From Sipunculus nudus (taxonomy: Eukaryota; Annelida; Sipuncula; Golfingiida; Sipunculidae): a stretch of DNA of 64,000 nt. Both the position numbers and the translations under genes were made by a program. Location: NCBI GenBank assembly GCA_026874595.1, contig CM049321.1, forward strand, positions 13,411,479 through 13,475,478. Direction: 5' to 3'. A model generated the notes under the pieces. That model searched no databases and was not told the origin of the DNA. It saw only the letters and a list, made by a program, of their open reading frames with translations. Shown here in pieces: positions 12,461 to 24,869 of this stretch (position 1 is the stretch's first letter; every line of letters starts with the position of its first letter).

Positions 12461-12610
12461 GATTGGCCAGATATCACATGATCCATTTTAAACCAATCAG
12501 CTTTGATATAATCTATATCTACCAATCAGCAGTGAGAAGATTCTAATAATTCTGATTTCTGATTGGCCAGATGTTGAATGGTACAATTTTAGACCAATCA
12601 GCTGTGAGAT
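12461..12610. repeat. Duplicated unit with five CCAAT boxes
   Basis: GATTGGCCAG at 12461 and 12561 and ACCAATCAGC-type boxes at 12492, 12521 and 12593 give five NF-Y-type CCAAT motifs in alternating orientation within 150 bp. The unit GATTGGCCAGAT ... ACCAATCAGCT is duplicated with a 100-bp offset. It lies between the two convergent genes. Promoter activity is possible, but no gene follows. Confidence 0.5.
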
Positions 12611-13744
12611 AATAAGGTCAGTTTTAGGCCTAGAACCTGTAATTATTCATAAGCTCTGACCAGTGATGTGTCAGCAGTATGTCACAGCAGATCAGTTTAA
12701 CAGAAAGAGTGAGGCCTGTTTCACTTGTTAATTGCAAAGAATGACCATTATGTTGATGAGATATGATTACATATAACGAAGTGAGAGATAAATTATGATA
12801 ATGAGAAGGATTATGGGGTGGAGGTTGGTTGTCTTCACCCGGTTATTTTGCAGCTTCTGCTGCGTCCATGTAAACACTGTATATTTTGTACGATAAGCCT
12901 AATTTTATACTTGAGGTCTGTATGTACTGTAAATTGGATTAATTTTAATGTAGGAGAGAACCTTAGAGGTCATGAGTAAGTTTTAGTGAAGCTGTGAAGC
13001 TTTTTGTACATGTATGACTGAGTAAAACTATAAACCTGTACCCATGGCTTGTGTTTTTTTGTATTGGATGTCTGGTGACGTCACCTGTGTGCTTGTCCTG
13101 TTCATAGGCTCAAAAGTCACTCCCTTTTTTTGAGGATTTCTTGAAAATGACGCTAATAACTCGTTTTATACTCATTTTTTTTCAGCAGCACTTTTTCCGA
13201 TATACACCATTTCCTCTGCTGTAACAGTCCAGTTAGAACAAGAATGGGAAATTTGGCAATTTTAGTGTGTGTGTGTGTGTGCAACTGTCCAGCATGTGTC
13301 ACAACATGTGGAAAATGTCCTTATCTTAATGAAGGGGGATGTGCGCCATGAATGTTTCTGACTTGGAGGGGGGGGGAGATATGTCTATATATATACACAA
13401 TTCTGGTATGCGAAGCGTACCCTTATTCAGTATGCAAATTTTATTCTTTTTTTCACTCTTTATTTCAAAGAAGTCTCCTCTTTTTTCAGAGCACATGCTC
13501 TTTTTTTCGGTCATTTACCTTTGACAGGCCTGAACAAGCAACATTAGATATTTCAGTCTGTTTGAATTTGTTTCAGGAACATGTTGTTATTAAAGACAGA
13601 CACTAGTACTGAGGCATCAGTATTGTGCCGTAAGGCATATTTTCACATTTGTAACATCAGTAAGATAGAAGGTATTTTAAGATGCTGCAGAGAAGTTAGT
13701 TCATGCCTCTATCATTTCTAAACTGGACTAATGTAATGTAGTAC

Positions 13745-13925
13745 TCCCTTTTTGCCCCCCCCCCCTCCCCGCGGAATGGGGGACATTGATTTTGGTTTGT
13801 CTGTCTGTTCTTCTGTCTGTCCGTCCGTCAGGATATCGTTTTGTGCGATAACTTTTCTAAATATTATTCAAATTCATTAAAATTTGGGTCAATGATTGCT
13901 CTCATGTATACCTTATTTGGGAATG
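13745..13925. repeat. Dispersed repeat with C-run and GTCTGTCCGTCCGTC tract
   Basis: A C-rich run, then GGACATTGATTTTGGTTTGTC, a TCTGTCCGTCCGTC tract and GTGCGATAACTTTTCTAAAT. This arrangement resembles dispersed non-coding repeats of marine invertebrates. Assignment is from style only. Confidence 0.3.
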
Positions 13926-13954
13926 GTTTTGGGAATTTCACCAAAAAAATATAA

Positions 13955-14131
13955 CATGTGGAGACATCTTCAGGGGACAATGAAAACTAAAACACAGGCA
14001 CTATGACACGTGGAGACATCTTCAGGGGAAAATAAAAACTAAAATAGATTGAGGAGGCCAGCATAAAGACCACAGGAAGCTAAAATGATAAGAGGTGGAA
14101 GCGGAGGAAATAAATTCCACGAATTTGCTTG
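13955..14131 (+). repeat. Dispersed repeat, copy 2 (GGAGACATCTTCAGGGG family)
   Basis: Second copy of the 7889-8050 repeat, with the same internal duplication of GGAGACATCTTCAGGGGA. It runs into the LINE remnant that follows. Confidence 0.6.
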
Positions 14132-14690
14132 TTGGTCTTCCTTCTGTTCTCATCCAGAATGTGGTGGCGTGCATGGTGACTTGCATGAGAAATCTGAGCA
14201 CATATCACCTGTGCTCCATGCTCTTCATCGGTTGCCAGTGTGTCAAAAGATACACTTTAAAAGTTCTGGTCCTGGTATTCAAGGTGAAAAGCCTATTGGC
14301 TCAGCTGTACTATCTGCAGTAGCTCATTCAACCATATATAAAATCAAATTTTGAGCTTCGCTTTTCCCACCATGATCTCTTTGTTGTTCCATATACAAGG
14401 TCATCGATCATATGCATGTGAGCTTCTGGTGTCGTGTAGTTGGTCTCAAACTTGGAATGACTTTCCTCGGTACCCGTGATCACAATCTGTGATCAGGTCT
14501 GTCATCTTTTAAATCTTTTATGAAAACTCATTTTTTCGTAGAGTTTTACAAATATTGTGGTCTTTTTTTTACTGATTATTTTTTTTAAATATGATTTTAT
14601 TTGCCGCTTTTCAAACATGTACAGCGGTGTATTGCACGGTTTCTAATAGATTTATGGTTAATAAATTATAAATAAAATAAAAATAAATTA
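14132..14690 (+). pseudogene. 3' end of a CR1/Jockey-like LINE reverse transcriptase (broken)
   Basis: Read across frames, the sequence gives the typical end of a non-LTR polymerase. It starts with an HRLPVCQKI-type motif followed by a lysine and hydrophobic stretch (the LHWLPV-RI-FK-LLLVFK signature of CR1/Jockey tails). Next comes a region like LAPAYLSELI, then RFSHHDLFVVPYTRS, a W-ND-P motif and SFMKTHFF. At least two frameshifts and a stop break it. It ends in an AT-rich tail with repeated AATAAA-type units near 14650-14690, as expected for a LINE 3' end. Confidence 0.6.
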
Positions 14691-15283
14691 TTATTGTGCA
14701 TGGAAACAAAAAAGGCATTGATACACAGATATAGAGCTACATTTTCCCTTTAACTGCTAACATTAATAACATTTATTATGGTAAAATAATTTATTTTATT
14801 TACAAGAAAGTTTTAGTTTACCACTAAAGTAATAATTGAACCGTTAGCTGAAGTGAAAGTAATTTAAAGGGTTCTTCCAGTTCGCAGGCCTCTTTTGACG
14901 TCACAAGAATGTTGTAGGACACTCATTGTCAACACAGTTCCAGGCAGTGACGCATGAGCCGCTTTTCCCTATTTTTGGAAATGTCTCTAGAATTAAGGGT
15001 GTTTTTGCTACCAAATTAAAAACGTTTCTTTGGTTGTGTGAACAATTTTAACATTTAAAAATTTTGGTGTCTCTTCGGTAAAAGACAAGTCCTCTAAGCT
15101 ACTGCAAATATTCCCTATTGGAAAATCATAAGTTAAAAATGATATTGCAATGTAAAGTAAAGCCCAGCAAACTTTGCAGTGGCCTCTTTTCTGGTTGTGT
15201 CAATGTGAAGGGATGTCGACTTATATGTACTTTAAACGTTATTATGGTAGTTGTGATGCAGGAGACCTCGAGATCGAGGTTTT

Positions 15284-15950
15284 AAAACGTTCCGGAATGA
15301 TCGCTTGCAATTTGGAAGATACCGGCCTAGGCTGCCATCTGACGACTACTGGAGAAACTAATCTGACAAGGTCCGGGGTGGTTTTCCTGGATATTGTTTT
15401 AACGATTATTTACAGTTGCATATCACAATAAAATTTGATATGTTGATGTTTCTTGGGCCATGTCGGTATCAGACTTTGACTGTTGGACGAGGATAATGTT
15501 AAAAGTATGACAATTCATACATTAAATGTTACCTTATTTATGTAACAAACGTATTTTCTGACTATAGCCAGATCCACATAAAACATATTAACTCTTTAAC
15601 CTTTCATAAAATAAAAGTTTTGCCCAGAAAACGCACATCCCACCGAAAACGGGTAATTTGTCTTGCTTCTAACATGTGCACACCCAGGAAAATAATCCGA
15701 ACAGAATTGTGTTTTGAAATGTCCCTGAATGACCGCTTGCAATTTGGGGGATACCGGCCTAGGCTGCCATCTGGCAATCATTGGAGGAACTAATCAGACA
15801 GGGTCCGGTGTGCGTTTACCGAGGTGTATTTCTAAAGATTACTTCCACAGTGATATATCACAATAGAAAGTGATATGTTTGTAGCTGGCTTTAACTGCTG
15901 GATGAGAATGATGTTAATAATATGACAAATCATACATTGAATGTTAAATT
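15284..15950. repeat. Direct duplication of about 240 bp (offset about 425-432 bp)
   Basis: CCGCTTGCAATTTGG-like sequence and ATACCGGCCTAGGCTGCC occur at 15301-15335 and 15731-15770, followed in both by a GGTCCGG block, ATATCACAATA, GATATGTT and a TCATACATT.AATGTTA end at about 15513 and 15934. The two copies differ throughout, so the duplication is old or each copy was inserted separately. An upstream stretch (14870-15180) with CCTCTTTTGACGTCAC and CCTCTTTTCTGG may belong to the same element. Short frames over it are not recognisable. Confidence 0.55.
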
Positions 15951-17179
15951 ATACAGTTTTCTCATCGGATTGTTTCTTTGTATGGGGATCGTAAATTTCA
16001 ATTAGCTTCAAGTTAGCCAGATATGTAGCATTTATTACGAAAATTGTATTATAAAATATAAAATCTACATTATAATTGGCGGTGGTGGCACTTCATCTTT
16101 GTCACTCAACTTCTCTGTGACCAAACCTCGGAAATGGTCTTGAAAGGATGGGAACAATGCCAAGTGTCGCCCAAGGGGGTCATTTCCTCTGTTATATTCC
16201 GAGGAATTTTAACATTATTTCGGGGGGGGGGGGGCACTTGCTACCCTGCACTTCGAGAAGCGATTTCAAGCATATATATATTCTTGCAGGGCCGTGGGAT
16301 TTAAAAGTTCTATACAATCATATTAAAAATTTCCAGGCATTACATGGAAAATGCGCCTAGTAATGGACCTTTCAAAAAACAATTTGATTGCCTGTGTTGT
16401 CCGAAAATACTAGCTTTCCGCAAAGCAAAACAAATGCAAGTTATGATGTTTCATGTCGCCATGCGTATATTTATTATATATGCTAGACATGCAGATGTAC
16501 CAGACTGAAAGAGATGACAAATTAAAGTGCATTAGATGAGCGTAAACACCAGCAGATGACTGCATGGGAATTGATTTAAAGCCGTGTTACCTGCACCTCA
16601 ATTTTATCAACAATTCGACCATTTATACCGCTGAATAATTGTGGGTGGATATTAGACATTGCATCAATAAATTTTAAGGATGAACCTTATTAAATAAATG
16701 AACGGATTAGTTCTTTCTGAAAATGTTCAGTTCCATGATCACTCTTAAACTTTGGTTAATCCCCCTAATTCTACAAAGTATCAATTACCACGTACAAAGT
16801 TCTTTTAGGCATTATTAGCTAACTCCCATATGTATATTTAATTGTGTATTCAGAGTCAGGTCTATGCCTCGCACAAATCCACAATGTGGAACGCAACATC
16901 TGTAGATTTTGATATTTCTTTACAATGAACTGTAATCAACAGAAAACAAAACACAACATCATATTAATAATAATAAACCATCATATTTATTGCTCAAAGC
17001 AAATGTATTCAAAGCACCCTATCTATTGGTTTAGAGTCTTGGGTGACTTAGGCAAGAAACAGAGCAAAAGAAAGAGAGAGAAAAATAAAGGAGCCACCAT
17101 TGTTTACAAATATATTTATATCAAATTATTACCAGGTGGGCTATCATTGTCAACTTAATTTATGTAAATCATGCCACAT
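15951..17179. other. Intergenic sequence, no genes
   Basis: AT-rich sequence with a poly-G run at about 16220-16233. Nothing coding was recognised. Confidence 0.4.
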
Positions 17180-17184
17180 GATTC

Positions 17185-17240
17185 AACCAATAGGAACGCT
17201 TGCATGCCTGATGGGAAGAAATATATAAAGTCACGTGATT
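17185..17240 (+). promoter_or_regulatory. Promoter-like CCAAT / TATA / E-box arrangement
   Basis: CCAAT at 17187-17191, TATATAAAG at 17222-17230 and CACGTG at 17232-17237 form a compact core-promoter-like order on the + strand. No open frame or known exon follows, so this may be chance in AT-rich DNA or the promoter of a non-coding transcript. Confidence 0.25.
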
Positions 17241-18953
17241 TGCTAAAATGCACCCTGACAAGTTGTGAATCAATTGATCTCTGGTTAGCGCAATAAACAT
17301 TTTATCATGTCATTTCTTTAATCCAATGACAGCCATAATTACGTCAAAAACGACTTAAACAAATTGCACATCATGGACCTATGATCCTTTTTGTTCCACC
17401 GGGACTGGATTAATAGACATAAGTAAATTTTGCATGAGAAAATGAAGTTGGAACCAAAATACATTATGGACTATATTAAGCGTCTTGTATGTATATCCAA
17501 ATGCAGGATCAATGAAAAAAAATTACGTGCTGTGCGGTCCATGGAATTTTTGTGCTTTAATTCCTGGGCTTTAAACTACTAGGCAGTATTTCTTAATTAT
17601 TAAAAAAAACATAAAATATACAAGGATTAATTATGGCAATTTTGAGTGTCTTTTGGACAGCAGTTCTCAAGTTAATATTCTATACTGCATGCAGGTTTCA
17701 TAAATATATTCTGGGCTGCAGAATTTATGAATATATTCAATTAAAATATACACAGAATTAATGAATATGGGTAGTGGGCCATGATATGACTTTTGTGAGG
17801 AATAATAGATTTTGTCTTTAGTTTTTAATAACAGAAACAGATAGTAGAACTGTGATGGACGTTTACATCTAGTTTATACATCTATTGGTGATGGCAGTAA
17901 ATATAATGAAAACAAGAGGCATGGATTTAGAATGATTTAAGTGATTGTATGATAATCACACATTATGAACTGTTTTAACATACTTTGTGACAAATGAAAG
18001 ATGACTGATGATGAACCGTTTATAATGCTTGTGTTTTTGTGTGTGTTTACAGATCATGACTGTGAGCATACATATATAAAATTCTATGTATCAGGTTATG
18101 TGTAAAGAAAATATCACACATACATATATAAATTATCATGATGTAATCGTCACATTTGCAGGTAAGTTATAGTACATAATTAACACTCTGTTACTAACAT
18201 TAATTATTCACTTATATAGGGAGATAGTGAACTTTACATCATGTAAAGATTACTTTTTTACAAGATATCACTGTAATAGATTCGAATTAATGATTGCACA
18301 AATTTTGTATTTAGCATAATTCCAAACACTTTAAAAGGTAAATAAAAAATACAACTCCCACTCTGTAAATTTTGGCTTCAGAGTCAATATAACGATCTTT
18401 TTTATGTGGCCTTTCAGGCTGGCTTGGGAGACTGAACGTATCGCAGTGTTAGTTTCTTACAAATATTTTAACCATAAATCTACTAATAAGTACCTATATA
18501 TGTGTATGCATACTGTAACAGAAGCTTCACAGGTGACCATGTTATTCCTACCTCCTGCACAAAAGAGTAAACCATAAAAACTTTCTAGGTCTTCTTATTA
18601 GCCAAGATGCAAACTGTGATACAAGCCAGCCTTTTCTTCCCACAAACTGGTCTGTTTATCCTTTTTTATATTATTTGTTAATATTACTTTGACTTAACAA
18701 GGAATTTGAATGAAATAAATCTATCTCTTGTGATTTTTTTCTCTTTAAATCACCATAGAATTAATAGAGAAATCACTTTGAACACTGGCCAATCACTAAC
18801 TAGAATAGTGAGTTAACAGGTGTGTTTAATGAGACCTGCAGGCAGTTTGAATGTTTAATTTTAATTGCTAACACAAATGTAACTTGCAATTTGACAGACT
18901 TTAGATGCTGCTATTAACAAATACACAAACAATACAATAAATATATATCATCA
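17241..18953. other. Intergenic sequence, no genes
   Basis: AT-rich and apparently unique. It may include the 3' UTR of the minus-strand receptor gene if polyadenylation is distal. Confidence 0.35.
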
Positions 18954-19364
18954 AGTTCCCCATACCCACACCAGGTGGCACTCTCTGAAGATTCTATGAA
19001 TCACTATCTTCAGTCTAACCAATTTATGTGAAATGGATACAGAAAAATGTTTTGCAAACATTCCACTTCTGTTGAATTTCAAGTAAAAAAAAAAATGAGA
19101 GAGAAAAAGACAGAGTTCAATGACTAAATTAGAACTAATTCAGACAGAAAATACATGCTCTAGCAGTTATTAATTCAGCAATGGACCAGTCTACAGGTAG
19201 AATTTAATAAAAAATAGCTGCAATAATGGATCTTCAAATATTGGAGAGCCATACTGGGGATAATGGAACATAATTTCAAAATTAGATCTGGGAGCAAGTC
19301 TTATTTAGTTTGAACAAAAAGTATAAAAATGTTTGTGGTGCCACCTGGTGTTAGTTTTGGGAAC
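18954..19364. mobile_element. 411-bp MITE-like element next to the receptor stop codon
   Basis: The ends are 28-bp inverted repeats with about 23 matches, sharing GTTCCC and a perfect ACACCAGGTGGCAC (18954-18981 and 19337-19364). The interior is AT-rich and non-coding. Its right end lies 38 bp past the minus-strand stop codon, so it probably forms part of the receptor mRNA 3' UTR. No clear target duplication was found. Confidence 0.5.
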
Positions 19365-19398
19365 CAAATGACTGACATATAAATATGTTAATTATACG

Positions 19399-19404
19399 TT
19401 TATT
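19399..19404 (-). terminator. AATAAA overlapping the receptor stop codon
   Basis: On the minus strand the sequence TCTAATAAACG places a poly(A) hexamer across the TAA stop at 19405-19403. If used, the 3' UTR would be only some 15-30 nt, which is unusually short. A distal signal is more likely. Confidence 0.25.
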
Positions 19405-19686
19405 AGACCATGTGAGGGCCTTCCGGCCCAGCATTCAGGAGAACACAGTGTGTGTGTTGATGTAAGTGTGTGGGTTGCGGAACGAGCTGAAAATGTGACA
19501 GCGTCAAGGATTCACTGTTTAATAGTTTGACAATATCATCACGGCCAATGTTTTTAAGAGCTTTGATTAAGACGCCGACTGTAGCGTTTTCGCTCTTTCC
19601 CCACTCTAGGATGAGATAGTATATCGGAGCCTGCGATTCTTGTTCAGCTCGGAGCTCAAAACTAGCAATTCTTGAGTTGTTGTAGC
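19403..19686 (-). CDS. NGFR: NGFR-like terminal exon with rest of the death domain
   Basis: 284 nt including TAA. The acceptor is CTTCTTATTGCAG. It encodes GYNNSRIASFELRAEQES and onward: helices 3 to 6 with an ILEWGKSENATVGVL segment (compare the W-x6-T-x-xxL core of p75NTR), then an ALKNIGRDDIVKLL helix. The tail after the domain is His/Pro-rich and ends GPHMV. Vertebrate p75NTR ends in Ser-Pro-Val, a PDZ ligand; here the terminal Val is kept but position -2 is His, so a class I PDZ ligand is not present. Confidence 0.92.
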
Positions 19687-21488
19687 CTGCAATAAGAAGA
19701 AATATGAATATTATTAGTGTTGTGCCATTAACTGATTATATCAATGATAGGTCATTTTCTTTTTAATATTGAATAATTTGGTTGCATTTTTGCATAATCA
19801 AGCACCAATAATGAGGCCAACAAAAATAAAAGGTATGGTTCTAAGGCACCGCCTGCATCAATTTTAAACCCCTGCATCAAAGTTTTTTATTTAGATTTTG
19901 CATAGATTAGAAACTTTCCAATTTCGAGCTCCAGCTGCTTGGACATTTCTTTCAAGAAGATAAAAATATTTATCATATTATCATGTTTTTCCCTGATCAT
20001 ATGACATTTTTATCAAAACATACAAAAAAAAGGTAAAAATAAAATAATTGCCCGCCTGCATTGATATCTGAAAAAAAGTGCCTGATAACCAAACCTTATT
20101 TTTTTGCCTTAAATCTGCATACACAAAAAGAAGTTTATAGGGGGGGGGGGGAGAATATTCTTATCCTGTCAGAGATACTGTGGTTGCCTTTTTGTTCGCG
20201 AGGGTTTTATTTTCGCGATATTCGCGAATGGGAAATAATCGAGAAAATGAAACCCTCAGGTATAATCGGCCAATTGAGAATGTCCTTCTTATTTAGTGTA
20301 ATCAATACTTGTATGGTAATAGGTTAAAACAGAGAGAATTTTTTAAATAAATTTATAGGGAAATGTAAGCCTTAAATTTGAACGAAACCACCTATGCTGT
20401 GTGTGGGGGCCTATCATTATATAAGAAAATGTCACAAACTCATGACTTATTCTCATTTTATAATACACACAGGTATATGGCTTTGCCAAAGATTTGATAT
20501 AGGTTCTTGTGAGATTATGAAAATGAAACCCTCGCAAAATATTAAAAATGGAAAAATCGCGAAATTTCAGCCTTGCAAATATGAAGCCAACCACAGTATA
20601 AGTAAGATGGGATATAAAGTAGTGAATAGCATTAAAATTGAACCTTGTGCAACCAACAAGTGTCCACAACCAGACTGTAGTCTTGATCTTTCAGCAAGAT
20701 GTACAAGTCTGACTCAGTTTTATTTGGTGTGTATTTTAGGTTTAATTATATACAGCAGATTTTCACAGTTATATAGAGGGTATATTAAATAAAAGTTTTA
20801 ATTAAATAAACAATCATCTGTAAGTTTTCTTCTTTGAATCATCAAACATGATTTTAAAACCAATTACTACCACTAAATATTACTGAACAATGAAATCAAA
20901 TCATTCATTTTTGGATATTCAATGAATTTATATCACAATATATAATTGACAAGAATTGTAGCTGGTGGCCACATGATTTGGGAATACAGTGTCATCTGTG
21001 CTAGAAGTGAGGTAATTTGATAGACAAAAAGTTGTTTTTCTTTGATGGTTTGGTTTTATCAATATAAGAAATATGAAAAGTAATTTTTTTTTCCTCTTTG
21101 TCCACATCCTTAATTAATACCTGTATGCACATTATTATGGAGTGGTACCTGTCAGAAAGACCATCTGTCTATTAAGACCACCCTTGGGTGAACCAAAAGC
21201 ATTCACATTGGGAAAAAGTGTCCTGTCTAGTAAGATAACATGAGAATTATGACCACTTTTGGCCAGTCCCATGGGTGGTCTCATAACACAGGTTTCACTG
21301 TATCACTGAAATTGATTATAATCAGAGATAAAAGAATCCTATTTTATTCTCTTTTTTTAATATGGTCATATTGGTTTGTAAATCTAGAAATAGCTGGCAG
21401 CACTACCCTATCTTTCAGCTTTGCAAAAACTTCAATAAAGTTAATTTAAATGCACCATTTCTTTGAGACACTTTTATTAGGAGAGAGG

Positions 21489-21531
<43 letters not shown>

Positions 21532-21755
21532 GGAGAGAGAGCAAGAGAAAGAAAGAGAGAGAGAGAGAAGGAAAGAGAGATGGAGAGAGAGGGGGTAGGA
21601 GAGAGAGGGAGAGGAGAGGGGGGAGAGACAGAGAGAGAGAAAGAGAGATTGAGAGAAAGAGAGAGGAAGAGAAAGAGAGGGGAAAAAAAAGAGAAAGAGA
21701 GATGTGGGAGGGGGAGAGGGAAAGAGAGAGAGGGAGGGAGGGAAGGAGAGAGAGA

Positions 21756-21809
<54 letters not shown>

Positions 21810-24802
21810 GAGAAAGAAGGGAGAGAGGGAGAGGGAGAGAGGGTAGGGGGAAGGGCTGACAAAATAATACTGTGGCACAATTCTGCTATTTATATAGACA
21901 GACGTCTGCATTTGGCATTATTTATTTTCTCTATGTCACAGATCAAAGAAAAATATACAGAAAATCTGAAATATTTATAAAGTCTCAGAAAATCAAGGGG
22001 GAAAGTTTCCTCTAATTAGGTAACCTTTTCAAAGAGTATTAAATTACAGCCTAAGCTCCCCTGCTTACAACCTATATGGAGATATCTCCTCCATATTTAT
22101 GCAGTTAATTACGTCAAAATAATGACTGTCAATAAATCTGACTGTATACCGATTTGACATTTAACCCTTTAGAGTACAGACCGTGGATGGTGCATACTTC
22201 ACTCTAAATGTAAGACTGTGCATGTCACAGATAGGATGTGGTTTTATGACGTCATATTACCACAGTGATGACGTTGTTGTTGGCAATTAAGTCAACCTTT
22301 CCCCACATCCTAAATCAGGCCTGTCAATCATACTGAGATTTAACCCTTTTCTGTTTTTTTTTTCTGTTTCTGTTTTTAATTTTAGATTCTGAGCAAATTA
22401 TGAAACGTTATATTAATATTACAGGTAATTATCATACTCAGCTTTCATTGTATCTCGACTAAATTTTCAACAGTTTCTACACATCCAGTGAGTTTGCTTT
22501 AGATGAATGGAAAACTTTAGAACTGAAAATAAATATGTGACATGTTTGATATTAAAAATGTGGGAGTTTCACATGTCAGTATGGTTCTGACCAGCCCTTT
22601 CACCAGTTAATTTGACACATTTTTATTTAAGCTACTTATCTGACTTTCACTTTAAGATATAATTATAAAAGTACAAGTATACTAACATTTTCTTTGCTTA
22701 ATAAAATTTTTTTTTATTTCATGATATAAGGGTATTTTACAGTGGGCCTAAAATTTAATACTTATACTCCAGAATAAGGGCACTGCAAAGCGGAGCTTTA
22801 TAACATTTGGTGTATCACATAGTGTGAATATCAGGAGGGCAGTTCTATGACCTTGACCTTGACCTTTAAAGATTTTTTCATCTATGATCATTGAGTATGT
22901 GCGGCATATGTAAAAGGGGTAAAGGTTTGTGGTCTTTTTTAAAGAAATGGGTCCTGCAGCCTTGACCGTTGACCCTATGACCTCAAAATCGATAGTTTGT
23001 CATTATGGGTAGCTGAGGTTTATGTGAAAAATAATAGATGTTGGTCAAATGGTTTAGCTTAAAATGTGTCCACAAGCAAATTCTAGACAGACGGATGGAC
23101 GCACGCACATTGAGTGGAGTCATTACTATATCCACTCCTGCAACTTCGTTGAGAGGGGACAATTACTAATTGTAACACTTTGTTTGGTAATTTATTGCCA
23201 GGGTACCTCACACATGTTTCACCTATAAGGGATAAAAATCTTGCAGGAACCAGGGTTTTGTGGGGAAAAAAATGCAGAGAAAATGTTAGGCAGAATTTTT
23301 GTAATTATTTAATTAGACTTCTAATTTGCATTATTATAAAATCAGCTTTAGATTGTTTTTGGACATAAAGGATTTCATATATAAAGAATTATCATAATAA
23401 CTTAGCCTATGATAGTATTCCAAATTCTCTTACCAAGTATTAACAGTCATTATAAGAGAAAAAAACAACTTGTGTTATTATGATTCAGCTGAATTTCCAT
23501 GTGTTTTTTCCGGTCAAACAGGTGCATCTGTAACAGGTATCATAAACTACACATGAAATTCATCCATTACCATTTTATTCTAATACAGCCACCAGAGTTG
23601 AAAGCCATAACATCTATACAACACTCACATAATGTGGAATCCGCTCTCTGTGAAGTGGGTATTATTGCCACAGCAAAAAAACTGCACGCTCATTTTAAAT
23701 AGATCCATAATGTTGGTGTGAGTGTGACTTTTGAATAACAGGTCCTTCAAAGCTGCCGTGCAGACCATGGGAACATGCTACCATAAAGTATCTGTAAAAA
23801 CTGGTCTGTGCGAGAAACAAAACTGGTGTATTAATTACAGAGTACGAGGTTATGCTTCACTTGAAAGCTTACTGCGTGTGAAAAAATAGCTACCATAAAA
23901 TTTGTAAATGCTTCATCCTAAACAGAACATGTTCTCTTGTACAGGCAGCCTGTAAGGACATTCCTAAAAATGTCTGATTTATCATTGCTTATATACTGTT
24001 CAGTTGTCTTTCCAATTTGTAGAAATTCTTTAATTATTTTTTTTTTTATTTAAGATTTTGGAGTTGAAATTTTATGATAAGAGGTCATTTCCTACCATTT
24101 TTAGCAGTTCTACAAAAATCAATGTAACTATTAGTGAAATGCTTCAGTGACAAGTTAATTTAAAATATAAGCATGAGAAAAGATATGAATGGGACATAAC
24201 AGTATGCTATTGTTTTCAGCACTAAACTATAGTAAATATAGATCTCTTGTTAATATATAAAAGAGATAAGTTACAATAGGTGAATTTTATATTCCAAATA
24301 ATTGGATCATAGTGACCTAGTTTTATAGAAATAAGTAAAGGATTGCTTAGTTTTATATTTAAAATAAAGTAGATCATATATCGACCTTGTTTAACATAAC
24401 TTAGATCACAATTGCTTATTTTCTTATTTAAAATTAATCAGATCACAAAGAACCAGCTTAATATATCTGAGGTCACAATGGCCTAGTTCCTATACATCAA
24501 ATAAATTAGGTCACTGTGACCTAGTTTTTAATGTGATGTACATACCTAACTCCCTGGCCAGCTGGTCCCAGCTTCCAGGTTCTCCTTTGGTTGGTGAGAC
24601 AAAACATTCCTCCATCACTTTCTTCTTCATGGCGGGAAGATCACGAATTCTAGTGCTGCTACTTACTGTAAATAAACAAACAATTTAAATAAAATATTTA
24701 AATATATAAATAGATGACAGTGATATAAATATCATTTTCTGTTATAAATTCTTTTGATGCTCTATAGACAGTAAATAAACAAAAAAATACACAAATAAAC
24801 AC

Positions 24803-24869
<67 letters not shown>

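Noticed and set aside
21446-21980. Arg/Glu-rich and Ser/Leu-rich frames
   Set aside because: Products of the GA/CT low-complexity tract.
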